This document shows, piece after piece, positions 17,240 to 25,059 of a stretch of DNA of 64,000 bases. Source of the stretch: DATFNI01 sp963787205 (GTDB lineage Bacteria > Bacteroidota > Rhodothermia > Balneolales > DATFMH01); assembly GCA_963787205.1 (NCBI GenBank), contig CAWBCD010000003.1, positions 62,001 to 126,000 on the forward strand, read 5' to 3'. The translations under genes and the position numbers were made by a program. Position 1 is the first letter of the stretch, and the number at the start of each line of letters is the position of its first letter. Below the pieces are notes generated by a model. That model was not told where the DNA came from, made no database searches, and saw only the letters and a program-made list of their open reading frames with translations.

Positions 17240-17602
17240 TTAAAATACAAATGTCATGTTGGCGCCTTCGGCAGCCATGAGCATCGGAGGTACCTTTTCA
17301 ACGACGATGCGCTTGTCGCGCAGATCCTTCGGATCGATGCCCTTGTTTTCGATGGCCAGTTCGCAAAAGATAACCTTGCCTTTCTGATCGAGAATCGTGT
17401 TGAATAAATCAACCGGATTCGGCATGCCTTTAGGAGTACCTATTTTTTCCAGCTCGCCTTTGACGAGTGCCTGCGCAGCGCCCGGGCAGAAAAACATGTG
17501 TACTTCATAATCAAGGGCAATGCCGGATGATGCAAAGATCAACGCGGGCATGACACTTCCGGTTTCAGCATGGTTGCATACGACAATCATTTTTTCAGCC
17601 AT
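17240..17602 (-). CDS. DsrE/DsrF-like sulfur-carrier protein
   Basis: This 120-residue protein has a GGAGG-type site (GGAGGATTGAACC) before its ATG. The fold signature is clear: MIVVCNHAETGSVMPALIFASSGIALDYEVHMFFCPGAAQAL, with later VIFCELAIENKGI. DsrE-like proteins carry persulfide on a conserved cysteine; candidates are Cys39 (FFCPGA) and the Cys in VIFCEL. It lies downstream of the HdrC/QmoC-like gene across a 203-base gap that holds an inverted repeat, so it may have its own promoter or be the last gene of the operon. With TusA at the other end it brackets the complex, consistent with sulfur delivery to or from it (inference). Confidence 0.85.
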   Translation of the reverse strand: MAEKMIVVCNHAETGSVMPALIFASSGIALDYEVHMFFCPGAAQALVKGELEKIGTPKGMPNPVDLFNTILDQKGKVIFCELAIENKGIDPKDLRDKRIVVEKVPPMLMAAEGANMTFVF

Positions 17603-17658
17603 GGTTCAATCCTCCATTAATAATTTGTGTTAGGTTGGTTATTGGTAATTTGACTTCT

Positions 17659-17798
17659 GACCCCTAAATCCCCTAAAGGGGATCTCGTTCGATGGTAATG
17701 ACAGTGGTCAGATATAAATGGTGTTTGAGTATTCATAAAACATTAACAGGCTCTATCATAGTACGACAGCCAAGTCCCCTTTAGGGGATTCAGGGGTC
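17659..17798. repeat. Inverted-repeat element (MITE-like) between qmoC-like and dsrE-like genes
   Basis: GACCCCTAAATCCCCTAAAG (continuing GGGA, 17659-17682) and its inverted copy at 17775-17798 match at 23 of 24 bases and bound about 90 bases without coding capacity. The arms themselves contain the palindrome CCCCTAAAGGGG. It has the layout of a small non-autonomous element. Confidence 0.65.
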
Positions 17799-17805
17799 CA
17801 TGAAA

Positions 17806-18963
17806 TCAGGGGGCTACCATTGTCTTCTCAATTTCATTAACCTCTTCTTTCGCCTTCTCCTTCAATGTCTGGAAGTAAATCGCAAAAGGCCGGTAGGCGA
17901 GGTGCGACCATTTCCCGAACGGCACCTCCAGGACCAGCATCGGGACGACGATGCAAAGGTGTGTGACATAGGTGTAGTAGGTCGGCAACGGCAGATCCAG
18001 GTAACGGAACAGATGCACCAGGATACCGGTCAGCGCAGTAAGAAGAAGGAGGATGGGAAACATCCAGTCGCTCGCGTGCGAGTGTCGATGCATCTGGTGG
18101 TGCTTAACCAGCCTTCCCCATATGGCATCCGCTGCGCCAAACAGCAGGACGGCTGTCGCATAATATCCAAGCCATCGTTGTGGATTCCATACCGGGTAAA
18201 TATTATCGGTCTGGAACCATCGAAGGAAGAAGACGATGAGAATGAACATCAGCGCGTAACCGCTGACCAGCAGCCAGTGATTACGCCAGCGGGTGTTATG
18301 CCAGAACCCGGTATTTTCATCATCACATTTTGAAAACCGTTTTTGCGTTGCAAAGTGGTACACCAGTTCCCATGCATGCGTAAAAAACATTTTTAATGGG
18401 ATTTGAAGCTCCTCATCTCTCTGAATCGTGAGGCGATACATCCGGTAGATGTTGGTCAAAAGGAAGAAAGAGAGACCAACAAGCATGATCCAGTCGAGAA
18501 CTTCGATGACCGGGGCGGGAGCAAAGGTGTTGAGCTCAACACGGTCGGTAACAACGGGACCGTGAAACAGGATGAACATCAGCAGAATGAAAGCGCCAAG
18601 CAGAATTACGGACCCAATCTCCCACACCCAGGAAGTGTAAAACTTGCTTGCCAGACCGGTCCAGTCGTATTGTGCTGTCAGCCAGCGGCGGGCGGCCATC
18701 ATGGTCTCGCCCGGCTCTGCCTGTCTGGGACAGGTATCGGAACAATCACCGCAGTAGTAGCAGAGCCATGGATCGATCTGTTCCATCAGGCGGTCCCTTT
18801 GCCCGATCTGAGCACGGCGGATGACACTGCGGGGGAACGGGTATTCATCACTGGCAAGGGGACAAGTGGCCGTACAACTGCCGCAGTTAAAGCACTTTTC
18901 GATACCGACGGCTCCATAATCTTTCAGTTCACTGAGTAATGTCGGATCAACACGTGAGCCCAT
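17806..18963 (-). CDS. HdrC/QmoC-like membrane iron-sulfur protein
   Basis: The start at 18963 is set by GGAGGAATAAC directly upstream and a one-base gap from the previous stop; the longer frame adds a non-family extension. The 385 residues begin with a soluble HdrC-type domain carrying two four-cysteine motifs for [4Fe-4S] clusters, CFNCGSCTATCP and CYYCGDCSDTCP, followed by GETMMAARRW. After about residue 110 there are roughly six membrane spans with histidines, as in the HdrE/NarI-like cytochrome b half of QmoC. It would connect the HdrA-type flavoproteins to the quinone pool. Without dsrAB or aprAB in view the direction of electron flow is open. Confidence 0.85.
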   Translation of the reverse strand: MGSRVDPTLLSELKDYGAVGIEKCFNCGSCTATCPLASDEYPFPRSVIRRAQIGQRDRLMEQIDPWLCYYCGDCSDTCPRQAEPGETMMAARRWLTAQYDWTGLASKFYTSWVWEIGSVILLGAFILLMFILFHGPVVTDRVELNTFAPAPVIEVLDWIMLVGLSFFLLTNIYRMYRLTIQRDEELQIPLKMFFTHAWELVYHFATQKRFSKCDDENTGFWHNTRWRNHWLLVSGYALMFILIVFFLRWFQTDNIYPVWNPQRWLGYYATAVLLFGAADAIWGRLVKHHQMHRHSHASDWMFPILLLLTALTGILVHLFRYLDLPLPTYYTYVTHLCIVVPMLVLEVPFGKWSHLAYRPFAIYFQTLKEKAKEEVNEIEKTMVAP

Positions 18964-18964
18964 G

Positions 18965-19261
18965 TTATTCCTCCTCCGCCTTTTGATATAACGGGTAATC
19001 TCCGCACATGTCCTTTTCGACGAGCAGACCGTATTTCCTGAAGGATGCCACGTACCACAATACTTCATTCGCCGGCATGTTGATAGCTTCGGCAATCTCG
19101 GGGACCGTCTTTGGGTTTTCACGGATAACCCGGCAGATTTCCTGCTGAACGAATTTTTGTCTTTTCAAAAGATGCTGAGTCTGCTGGAATGTCTCAGCGT
19201 GTTCTTCGCGCAACTGTTTTAATAATTCGCCGCGGGATGATGTTTTCTTTTTATCACTCAT
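18965..19261 (-). CDS. Small winged-helix protein inside the Qmo/Hdr-like operon
   Basis: This 98-residue protein starts ATGA-overlapped with the preceding flavoprotein stop, with GGAGG seven bases upstream. The N-terminal third is charged and helical (LLKQLREEHAETFQQTQHLLKRQKFVQQEI). The rest is a winged-helix (CRVIRENPKTVPEIAEAINMPANEVLWYVASFRKYGLLVEKD). One cysteine follows in KDMCGDYPLY. Such a fold normally binds DNA, but the position between two subunits of a redox complex suggests it could be a structural subunit or an operon-specific regulator. I cannot decide from sequence. Confidence 0.75.
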   Translation of the reverse strand: MSDKKKTSSRGELLKQLREEHAETFQQTQHLLKRQKFVQQEICRVIRENPKTVPEIAEAINMPANEVLWYVASFRKYGLLVEKDMCGDYPLYQKAEEE

Positions 19262-21288
19262 GATACGTCCTCCATTAAAACAGGCATATCTGACCCAATG
19301 GCTTCAACCATAGCCTCATATTGTGCCAGGGTCCAGCCCTGAACATCGACCGCCTGGCTCGGACAGGCGCTCACGCAAGCTCCGCATCCGACACAGTTGG
19401 CCGGTGTCACCACGGCGCGCCTGACCTGGTTGCCATCTTCGCTGATCGTCTGCATAGAAATCGCCCCCTCATATTCACAGGCCTCGACACAAGCACCGGT
19501 GCCTTTGCATCGTGATGCATCCACAGAGGCGACATAGGGCGGCAGTTCCACTTTTCCACGTCCGAGCAGAGCGGCGACTTTTGACGCAGCGGCCGATGCG
19601 GCACTCAGGCTTTCCTGTATATTCATCGGGCCTTGCGCCGTGCCAGCCAAAATTACGCCGTTAACGGCCGTCTCAACGGGTCGTAATTTCGGGTGAACTT
19701 CCAGCAGGAACCGGTCGTTGCCGCGAGAGATTTTGAGCATTTTCTCCAGTTCCTGGTTATCGCGGGGCATCATACCTACGGCCAAAACGACAAGGTCTAC
19801 AGGGATCTCGATTTCTTCACCGTAAGTCAGCATATCCCTGACTTTAAGCAGCAGGGGATGCGTATCGCCTGGCGGCGTTGTGAAGACAGACGGGACGTCG
19901 TCACCATTGTATCGAACGAAATGGACACCGTCCTTAAGCGTTTCATAGTAATATTCTTCGTGCCCGCGACCGTACGTCCGGATATCCTGGTGTAAGTCAT
20001 ACAGGTTCATTCCCGGGTATCGCTCGTGCAACTCGTGCATGACATGCAGCGTCGCTGTACAGCAGACCCGGGAGCAGTAATTGTTGACCTGCCCATCAGA
20101 CTGAGGTTTATGTATGCCATCTACCTGCCGGCTGCCGACGCAGTGGATCAGAGCCGCATCGCGAACAATATGCCCGTTCCATTTCAGCGGTTCTCCATCT
20201 TTTGTCAGGGCAAGCTGACGGATCAGTTGCGGTAGAGTAATGACTTGTGGAATTTCCTTGTATCCGTACTCTCCATCTGGTGGCGTGTAAGGGTTAAATC
20301 CGGTGGCAACCACGATCGCACCGGCATTCACGTCAAATGATCTCGGCTCGTCCTTCAACACCACGGCATTCCCGTTTATCTGGATGGGTTCGCCATCATA
20401 ACGTTCCCAATCAACTGCGGGTGTGTGTGGGAAGCAGTCGTCGTAGGGACGGTAAATCACCTTGCGGCTAGTTAACCCGTAATTAAACTCATCAGGCACT
20501 TCCTGTGTGCAGGCAGCCATCCATTCCTCGGCGTTTTCATCACTTACGCCGCGTGAGTGCTGAAGCAACCCGATATTGAAGTTACCGACATAACCCGAAA
20601 CACCGGTCACTTCGGTACCGGTGAATATCGTTATATTTGGATGTTCTGCTACCTTCTTGATCAGATTCCTCAGCAACGTCCGTGCATCCTCACCGGTTGG
20701 AAAGACGCTTTCAAGCTGGGCCATTCGCCCACCCAGGAAGGGTTTTTTTTCGACCAGGGTGACACGCAGATCCATCCGTGCGATGTCCAGTGCAGAACGT
20801 AAACCGGCCACTCCCCCACCAATCACAAGGGCATGTTTCTCCGCATTGAGGCGGATGGGATCGAGCGGTCTGAGCAGGCGCGATTTGGCGATACCGGCCG
20901 ACATCAGTCGGTAGGCTTTTTCTGTGGCAGCATCTTTATCATGAACGTGAACCCAGGAATCCTGTTCGCGTAATCCTACATGATGATAGAGATAGGGATT
21001 CAGTCCGGCTCGGGTAACGGCACCGCGAAAGGTCTGTTCGTGCAGTTTCGGCGCACAGGCGCCAATCACAACCCGGTTTACACCCCGTTCCTTAATATCC
21101 TCCTCGATCATTGACTGGCCTGTATCGGAACATAGCGACTCGTCCGTTCGAACGACAGTTACATTTGGGAGACGTTCCAACAGTTTTGCCACTCTCTCGC
21201 ACTGAACCGTGTCACTGATGTTTCCCCCGCAATGGCATACATACACGCCTATGCGTGGTTCTTTGGAAGTTTGTTTGGATTCAGACAT
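19258..21288 (-). CDS. HdrA/QmoB-like flavoprotein with C-terminal ferredoxin domain
   Basis: The ATG at 21288 is chosen because GGAGG lies six bases upstream; the longer frame is not family-like. The 676-residue protein overlaps the previous gene by 8 bases. It starts IGVYVCHCGGNISDTVQCERVA, the HdrA N-terminal cysteine motif. The FAD-binding motif VIGGGVAGLRSALDIARMDLRV follows, then CVGSRQVDG and NYCSRVCCTATLHVMHEL, and a C-terminal ferredoxin domain. In that domain the second cluster motif is normal (CVGCGACVSACP), but the first reads CKGTGACVEACEYEG, so the second cysteine is Thr and the CP proline is gone. It likely bifurcates or relays electrons between a sulfur substrate and the membrane subunit. 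Confidence 0.87.
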   Translation of the reverse strand: MSESKQTSKEPRIGVYVCHCGGNISDTVQCERVAKLLERLPNVTVVRTDESLCSDTGQSMIEEDIKERGVNRVVIGACAPKLHEQTFRGAVTRAGLNPYLYHHVGLREQDSWVHVHDKDAATEKAYRLMSAGIAKSRLLRPLDPIRLNAEKHALVIGGGVAGLRSALDIARMDLRVTLVEKKPFLGGRMAQLESVFPTGEDARTLLRNLIKKVAEHPNITIFTGTEVTGVSGYVGNFNIGLLQHSRGVSDENAEEWMAACTQEVPDEFNYGLTSRKVIYRPYDDCFPHTPAVDWERYDGEPIQINGNAVVLKDEPRSFDVNAGAIVVATGFNPYTPPDGEYGYKEIPQVITLPQLIRQLALTKDGEPLKWNGHIVRDAALIHCVGSRQVDGIHKPQSDGQVNNYCSRVCCTATLHVMHELHERYPGMNLYDLHQDIRTYGRGHEEYYYETLKDGVHFVRYNGDDVPSVFTTPPGDTHPLLLKVRDMLTYGEEIEIPVDLVVLAVGMMPRDNQELEKMLKISRGNDRFLLEVHPKLRPVETAVNGVILAGTAQGPMNIQESLSAASAAASKVAALLGRGKVELPPYVASVDASRCKGTGACVEACEYEGAISMQTISEDGNQVRRAVVTPANCVGCGACVSACPSQAVDVQGWTLAQYEAMVEAIGSDMPVLMEDVS

Positions 21289-22606
21289 GAGCGGCCTCCT
21301 GTTCATCCTTGCTGTTGGAATGCACTCTTGAATTACTTTCGCGGATATAAGCTGAGGCTTCAGACGCCGCCGCACCAGCCGAGATGATGCTGTCCACGAT
21401 ATCCATCGGTCCGCCAGCCGTACCTGTTACGAAGATACCGGGATGATCTGTGGTGGTCGGGGAGGTATCTGATGCCGGGACAGATATGAACCCATCAGAT
21501 CCCGGAGATAAGGCAAAAGCGTTGTTTGATGGTTTCGCCGGGATGATTCCCTGGGATAGAACGACCAGGTCATGTGTCCGCTCAACGATGCGGCCTTCAT
21601 CGGTCAGTTCCACTTTGACAATGGGATTGTGGTCATCGTCTTCCCGAATGGAAGCGACCTTGCCCCGCACGAACTCTACACCCATGGCTTTGGCATCCTG
21701 GTAAAACTGTTCGTGGCCCTTGCCGAAGGTGCGGATGTCCATGTAATAAATGGTGATATCCGCTAGCGGCAGCGCACCGTTCAGGAGCATGGCCTGCTTG
21801 ATGGCATACATGCAGCAGACACGTGAGCAATATGTGATGCCGAGCGTCTCATCGCGAGAACCGGCGCATTGAACATACGCAATAGACCCGGGCTCTTTGC
21901 CGTCGCCGGGACGCAGCACACGACCGTAGGGTCCGGTTGGCGCGAGGAACCGTTCCATCATCAGGGGATCGATTACGTTGAGCAGCTTGCCCTGGCCATA
22001 CTCTTTCCTGGAATCGACCGGTGTGAGATCGAACCCCGTTGCCATTATGATGGAGGTTGCATCAACCGTGAACGTCTCCGGTTTCTGGGTGAAGTCGATG
22101 GCATCAACGGGACAAACCTGCTCGCATTTGCCGCACCAGAGGCAGTTGTCAGGATCAAGGACGGCTTTCTGCGGAAGAGCCGTGGAGAAGGGCACATGGA
22201 TGGCACGATACGTACCCAATCCCCGGTCGTAAGGACTTTGAATGGTGATTGGGCACGCATATTCACATTCGCTGCAGCCCGTGCATTTGGATACATCCAC
22301 ATAACGGGGTTTTTGCAGAACGGTAATATGGAATCCCTCTCCATTTTCCTGTACTGATTGCACTTCGCAGTAGGTAAGCAGGTGAATATTGGGATGATGG
22401 GCCACTGCCGACATCTTTGGTGTAGTGATACAACTGCAGCAGTCGAGAGTCGGGAAGACCTTGCTCAGGGTAATCATCCGGCCCCCGATACTGGGTTCAC
22501 GTTCGACCAGGGCCACCTTGAAGTCCTGGTCGGCGAGGTCCAGGGCAGACTGCATTCCGGCAATACCGCCGCCAACAATAAGGGCATCAACATGCAGGTC
22601 ATTCAT
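21281..22606 (-). CDS. HdrA/QmoA-like flavoprotein with inserted ferredoxin domain
   Basis: The protein has 441 residues; AAAGGAG lies upstream of the ATG, which overlaps the preceding gene by 8 bases. The FAD motif is ALIVGGGIAGMQSALDLADQ, followed by EREPSIGGRM and FPTLDCCSCITTPKM. A two-cluster ferredoxin segment sits at about 108-172 (CTGCSECEYACP and CLWCGKCEQVCP). Later come VQCAGSRDE and YCSRVCCMYAIKQAMLL, as in HdrA. Length and order match QmoA of the quinone-interacting membrane-bound oxidoreductase. It pairs with the QmoB-like protein downstream. All eight cysteines of the two ferredoxin motifs are present. Confidence 0.88.
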   Translation of the reverse strand: MNDLHVDALIVGGGIAGMQSALDLADQDFKVALVEREPSIGGRMITLSKVFPTLDCCSCITTPKMSAVAHHPNIHLLTYCEVQSVQENGEGFHITVLQKPRYVDVSKCTGCSECEYACPITIQSPYDRGLGTYRAIHVPFSTALPQKAVLDPDNCLWCGKCEQVCPVDAIDFTQKPETFTVDATSIIMATGFDLTPVDSRKEYGQGKLLNVIDPLMMERFLAPTGPYGRVLRPGDGKEPGSIAYVQCAGSRDETLGITYCSRVCCMYAIKQAMLLNGALPLADITIYYMDIRTFGKGHEQFYQDAKAMGVEFVRGKVASIREDDDHNPIVKVELTDEGRIVERTHDLVVLSQGIIPAKPSNNAFALSPGSDGFISVPASDTSPTTTDHPGIFVTGTAGGPMDIVDSIISAGAAASEASAYIRESNSRVHSNSKDEQEAAHV

Positions 22607-23045
22607 GAACGTGCTCCTTTCCTGTTTTTGCAGCCATTTCGTCTCTTACAAATCCGATCTCTTTCAACAACTCATTCATCTGGTTCACCTCTTTAAGGAA
22701 CGGCTTGATGCAAACGGTACAAATGGCTGTCAACCGCAAGCGCCGGATGTCGATCCCCCGTTCTTTCATCAGGGAATAGGCGCTGCTGACGAGTTTCGCA
22801 GTACCTTCAGCTTCCACCTTATACGGACTGTCGGTGCCGCTGTACATGACGATGATTCCGTCGATTCCTCGTTCAAAAGCATGCAGGTAAAAATCCGGCG
22901 GAAACATGACAGGGGACATGATGGGCAGGATGTAGGTGTTGGACGGGTATTCCAGACGACTTTGTCCTGTCGAGTCGGCCCCGGCATAACCACCGGAGAG
23001 CGTACCGAGTATCAGGATTCTCGGCTGCTTTGGTTGCCGGTTCAT
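22599..23045 (-). CDS. MvhD-like protein that has lost the iron-sulfur cysteines
   Basis: This 148-residue protein keeps the MvhD framework: YAGADSTGQSRLEYP, FYLHAFERGIDGIIVMYSG, GTAKLVSSAYSLMKERGIDIRRLRL. In functional MvhD, cysteines occur in CCxWCSYAGAD, in a PCSGRV-like motif and in GCHPGDCHY. Here the aligned text is GTLSGGYAGAD, PIMSPVM and MYSGTDSPYK, with no cysteine at any of these points. The only cysteines are Cys109 and Cys112 in AICTVC near the C-terminus. It cannot bind the usual [2Fe-2S] cluster, so it may be structural, or may use the CxxC pair for sulfur or metal chemistry. The gene overlaps the QmoA-like gene by 8 bases, so the products are probably made together. Confidence 0.8.
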   Translation of the reverse strand: MNRQPKQPRILILGTLSGGYAGADSTGQSRLEYPSNTYILPIMSPVMFPPDFYLHAFERGIDGIIVMYSGTDSPYKVEAEGTAKLVSSAYSLMKERGIDIRRLRLTAICTVCIKPFLKEVNQMNELLKEIGFVRDEMAAKTGKEHVHE

Positions 23046-23061
23046 GGTGTACCTCGTGCCG

Positions 23062-23316
23062 CTATTTCAGCCGGCGGATGAATATCCGTTCGTATCCATC
23101 GCCTTGCACCACACCAATGAATTCATGACCGACTTTCTCACACCAGCGAGGCATATCTCTTTTGGTGTTGACATCACCGGACCAGATTTCCAGTATTTCA
23201 CCGACTTTTACGGTGGATATGGCCTTTTTGGCTTCGAGCAAAGGTCCCGGACATGACATGGCACGTGCATCGGCTACTTTCGACGCGTGGATGGTTTCTA
23301 AATCAACAGTACTCAT
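23062..23316 (-). CDS. tusA: TusA-family sulfur carrier
   Basis: The start at 23316 (MSTVDLETI) has AAGGAGAAATT upstream; the longer frame adds an unlikely hydrophobic tail. The 84-residue protein carries the family motif MSCPGPLLEAKKAI with Cys22 as the persulfide-bearing residue. A second cysteine lies in RWCEKVGHEF, and VGEILEIWSGD completes the two-layer fold. It is the first structural gene of the operon, 16 bases before the MvhD-like gene. TusA proteins hand sulfur between enzymes; here the likely partners are the DsrE-like protein and the Hdr/Qmo-like complex (inference from neighbourhood). Confidence 0.88.
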   Translation of the reverse strand: MSTVDLETIHASKVADARAMSCPGPLLEAKKAISTVKVGEILEIWSGDVNTKRDMPRWCEKVGHEFIGVVQGDGYERIFIRRLK

Positions 23317-23370
23317 AATTTCTCCTTCTCGTATAATTAGTATTATTATAGTTTTACTCCCTGTCAACAA

Positions 23371-23447
23371 CTGTCATTGCGAGGAGTCCCTTTAGGGCGA
23401 CGTGGTCCCGAATGATCGGGACTCCGCTTCGTTCCTCGCAATGACAG
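23371..23447. repeat. Large palindromic repeat between regulator and tusA
   Basis: CTGTCATTGCGAGGA at the left and TCCTCGCAATGACAG at the right form a perfect 15-base inverted repeat around further internal pairing (GGAGTCCC with GGGACTCC, and the palindrome GTCCCGAATGATCGGGAC). This is the intergenic hairpin type often seen in many copies in environmental bacterial genomes. It can act as a transcription attenuator between the regulator and tusA. Confidence 0.7.
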
Positions 23448-23459
23448 TCTTTGTGTATT

Positions 23460-24152
23460 TCATTCATTCATACTCTTCTTAAGCACCTCCGGTGGAAAAT
23501 GTCGTTTTGTCGGATTATCATGCTTATCCAATGGACACAGAATCAATATCGCGCGGGCAGGTTGGGTGTCGATATTTTGCCAGTGATGCGGCAGATGCGA
23601 TTCAAATAACAGACTGTCGCCGGGCTCCAGCAGGTAAGCGCGGTCATCAATAGTGTATACGATTCGTCCCTCGAGACAGAACACAAACTCGTGACCGGTA
23701 TGTACAATGGGATGCGACCCGCTGTTGGCATTCGGTTTCATGGTGACAACGAACGGCTCTGCATTCAGATCCTCCATCCCCCCACTCAAGTCCTCCAGCT
23801 TGCCGTGTGCGAATGTTGCGCCCGGTCGCTCATCAACTTTAAGATAGGCCACCTGGCTTTTCGGGGCTCCGTTTTCGAAAAAAGCTGTGATGGGTACCTC
23901 AAGAGCCGCAGCCAATTGCTGCAATGTTGATACACTGGGCGAAGTCTTGTTGTTCTTGATGAGGCTTAACGTGTTAACGGCCAGGCCGCTTTTCTTCGCC
24001 AGCGCCCGGATCGACACCCCCCGTTGCCCGGATAATATTCCCAGAGCACGACCGACATTAACTTCCTGGTTATGTCCGGGCTGGTTGTTGAGTGGCTCAA
24101 CCTTTTTGGTCTTACTGACCTTTGAGCGTTTCTTGTGATGTTTTTCCAACAT
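23460..24152 (-). CDS. XRE-family regulator with C-terminal cupin domain
   Basis: The protein has 230 residues. After a basic N-terminal tail comes an HTH_3 domain (NVGRALGILSGQRGVSIRALAKKSGLAVNTLSLIKNNKTSPSVSTLQQLAAALEVPITAFF). A cupin_2 domain follows (GSHPIVHTGHEFVFCLEGRIVYTIDDRAYLLEPGDSLLFESHLPHHWQNI) with His and Glu residues of the metal or ligand pocket. Regulators with this order control catabolic or sulfur-related operons in response to a small ligand. It is upstream of tusA on the same strand, separated by 143 bases with a palindrome, so it probably regulates the sulfur operon. The ligand is unknown. Confidence 0.88.
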   Translation of the reverse strand: MLEKHHKKRSKVSKTKKVEPLNNQPGHNQEVNVGRALGILSGQRGVSIRALAKKSGLAVNTLSLIKNNKTSPSVSTLQQLAAALEVPITAFFENGAPKSQVAYLKVDERPGATFAHGKLEDLSGGMEDLNAEPFVVTMKPNANSGSHPIVHTGHEFVFCLEGRIVYTIDDRAYLLEPGDSLLFESHLPHHWQNIDTQPARAILILCPLDKHDNPTKRHFPPEVLKKSMNE

Positions 24153-24278
24153 ATGACCTCACAATTACGCCCACCTTCACCCAATATTTTAGTATGGATC
24201 TACCTAAAAAACCAGCATTTCAAACCAATATTTAGGGACAATATCCGCTTTTCTTTGTACATCTCTTGCGTTTTACGA

Positions 24279-24304
24279 TAGGGGCGATTCGTGAATCGCC
24301 CCTA
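24279..24304. repeat. Perfect hairpin TAGGGGCGATTC...GAATCGCCCCTA
   Basis: A 12-base inverted repeat with almost no loop lies between the MotA-like gene and the XRE regulator. It has no T-run, and its sequence is of the intergenic repeat type rather than a terminator. A GTGATTACCCC repeat follows at about 24325-24350. Confidence 0.6.
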
Positions 24305-24395
24305 CACGAACCCAACCCGTATGGTAATCCCCCGTGATTACCCCACCCAACCAGTTACCCGATTGATAACGCAGATATTATCCAACAACAGTCAA

Positions 24396-24770
24396 TTAAA
24401 TAACCTGTTCTTTATTCGGTGTTAAGAAAGCCAGCACCAGCCATATAATGAGCGTGATCACAAAGATGATCAATCCGTAGACAGGAGCAATCATCGATAC
24501 TTTGAATCCGCCAAAGATAATGGCCGGTGAAACATCACCTGCTGCCTGGATGGCAATCAGAGCCTGGTAAATTCCAATAGCCTGCCCCAGTATTCCAAGC
24601 ATGAACGACAGGCTGCCTGCAACAAGTATACTTCCAGGAGTATACTTTGGTGACTGTTTGCCAGCAGCCTTGTCAGTAAATATCTTAACCGTCAGCCCCA
24701 GAGCCGTTAATCCGGCCAGACTTATGAGTGTCATGAAAAGGGGGCCACCTTCATTGAATAAGCTAAACAT
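24396..24770 (-). CDS. Short MotA/TolQ/ExbB-family membrane protein
   Basis: The protein has 124 residues and three predicted membrane spans: MTLISLAGLTALGLTVKIF, SILVAGSLSFMLGILGQAIGIYQALI, and PVYGLIIFVITLIIWLVLAFL. Between the last two, the segment IIFGGFKVSMIAPVYG matches the proton-channel domain of MotA/TolQ/ExbB proteins. It is shorter than ExbB and lacks a large cytoplasmic loop. No ExbD or TonB partner lies beside it. Similar short family members are found next to LytS/LytTR systems in Bacteroidota, and one begins 290 bases away in the opposite direction. Function is uncertain: perhaps an envelope-stress or ion-flux component. Confidence 0.75.
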   Translation of the reverse strand: MFSLFNEGGPLFMTLISLAGLTALGLTVKIFTDKAAGKQSPKYTPGSILVAGSLSFMLGILGQAIGIYQALIAIQAAGDVSPAIIFGGFKVSMIAPVYGLIIFVITLIIWLVLAFLTPNKEQVI

Positions 24771-25059
24771 ATTGTATCTCCATTGATTAACTAACGTTCA
24801 CGCTTAAAACATATGCCTGCCCGGATAGATAAAACATCGATTATCGACGAACATCAGGTTAATGTCGACCATTGTTTTTTTGAATGGGGAGGCTATCAGC
24901 AGGGAGAACTAAAACGTTCATCTATAGAATCCGGTTGCTCGTCTACAAAGGTTAGCAACTTTACATCGAAGTATATAATATAAAACAATGAGTTTTCAGT
25001 GATTCTGTAGTGTTTAATGAGGTGCTGAAACTCCGTGAGGTGTTTAACAATCGTAACCA

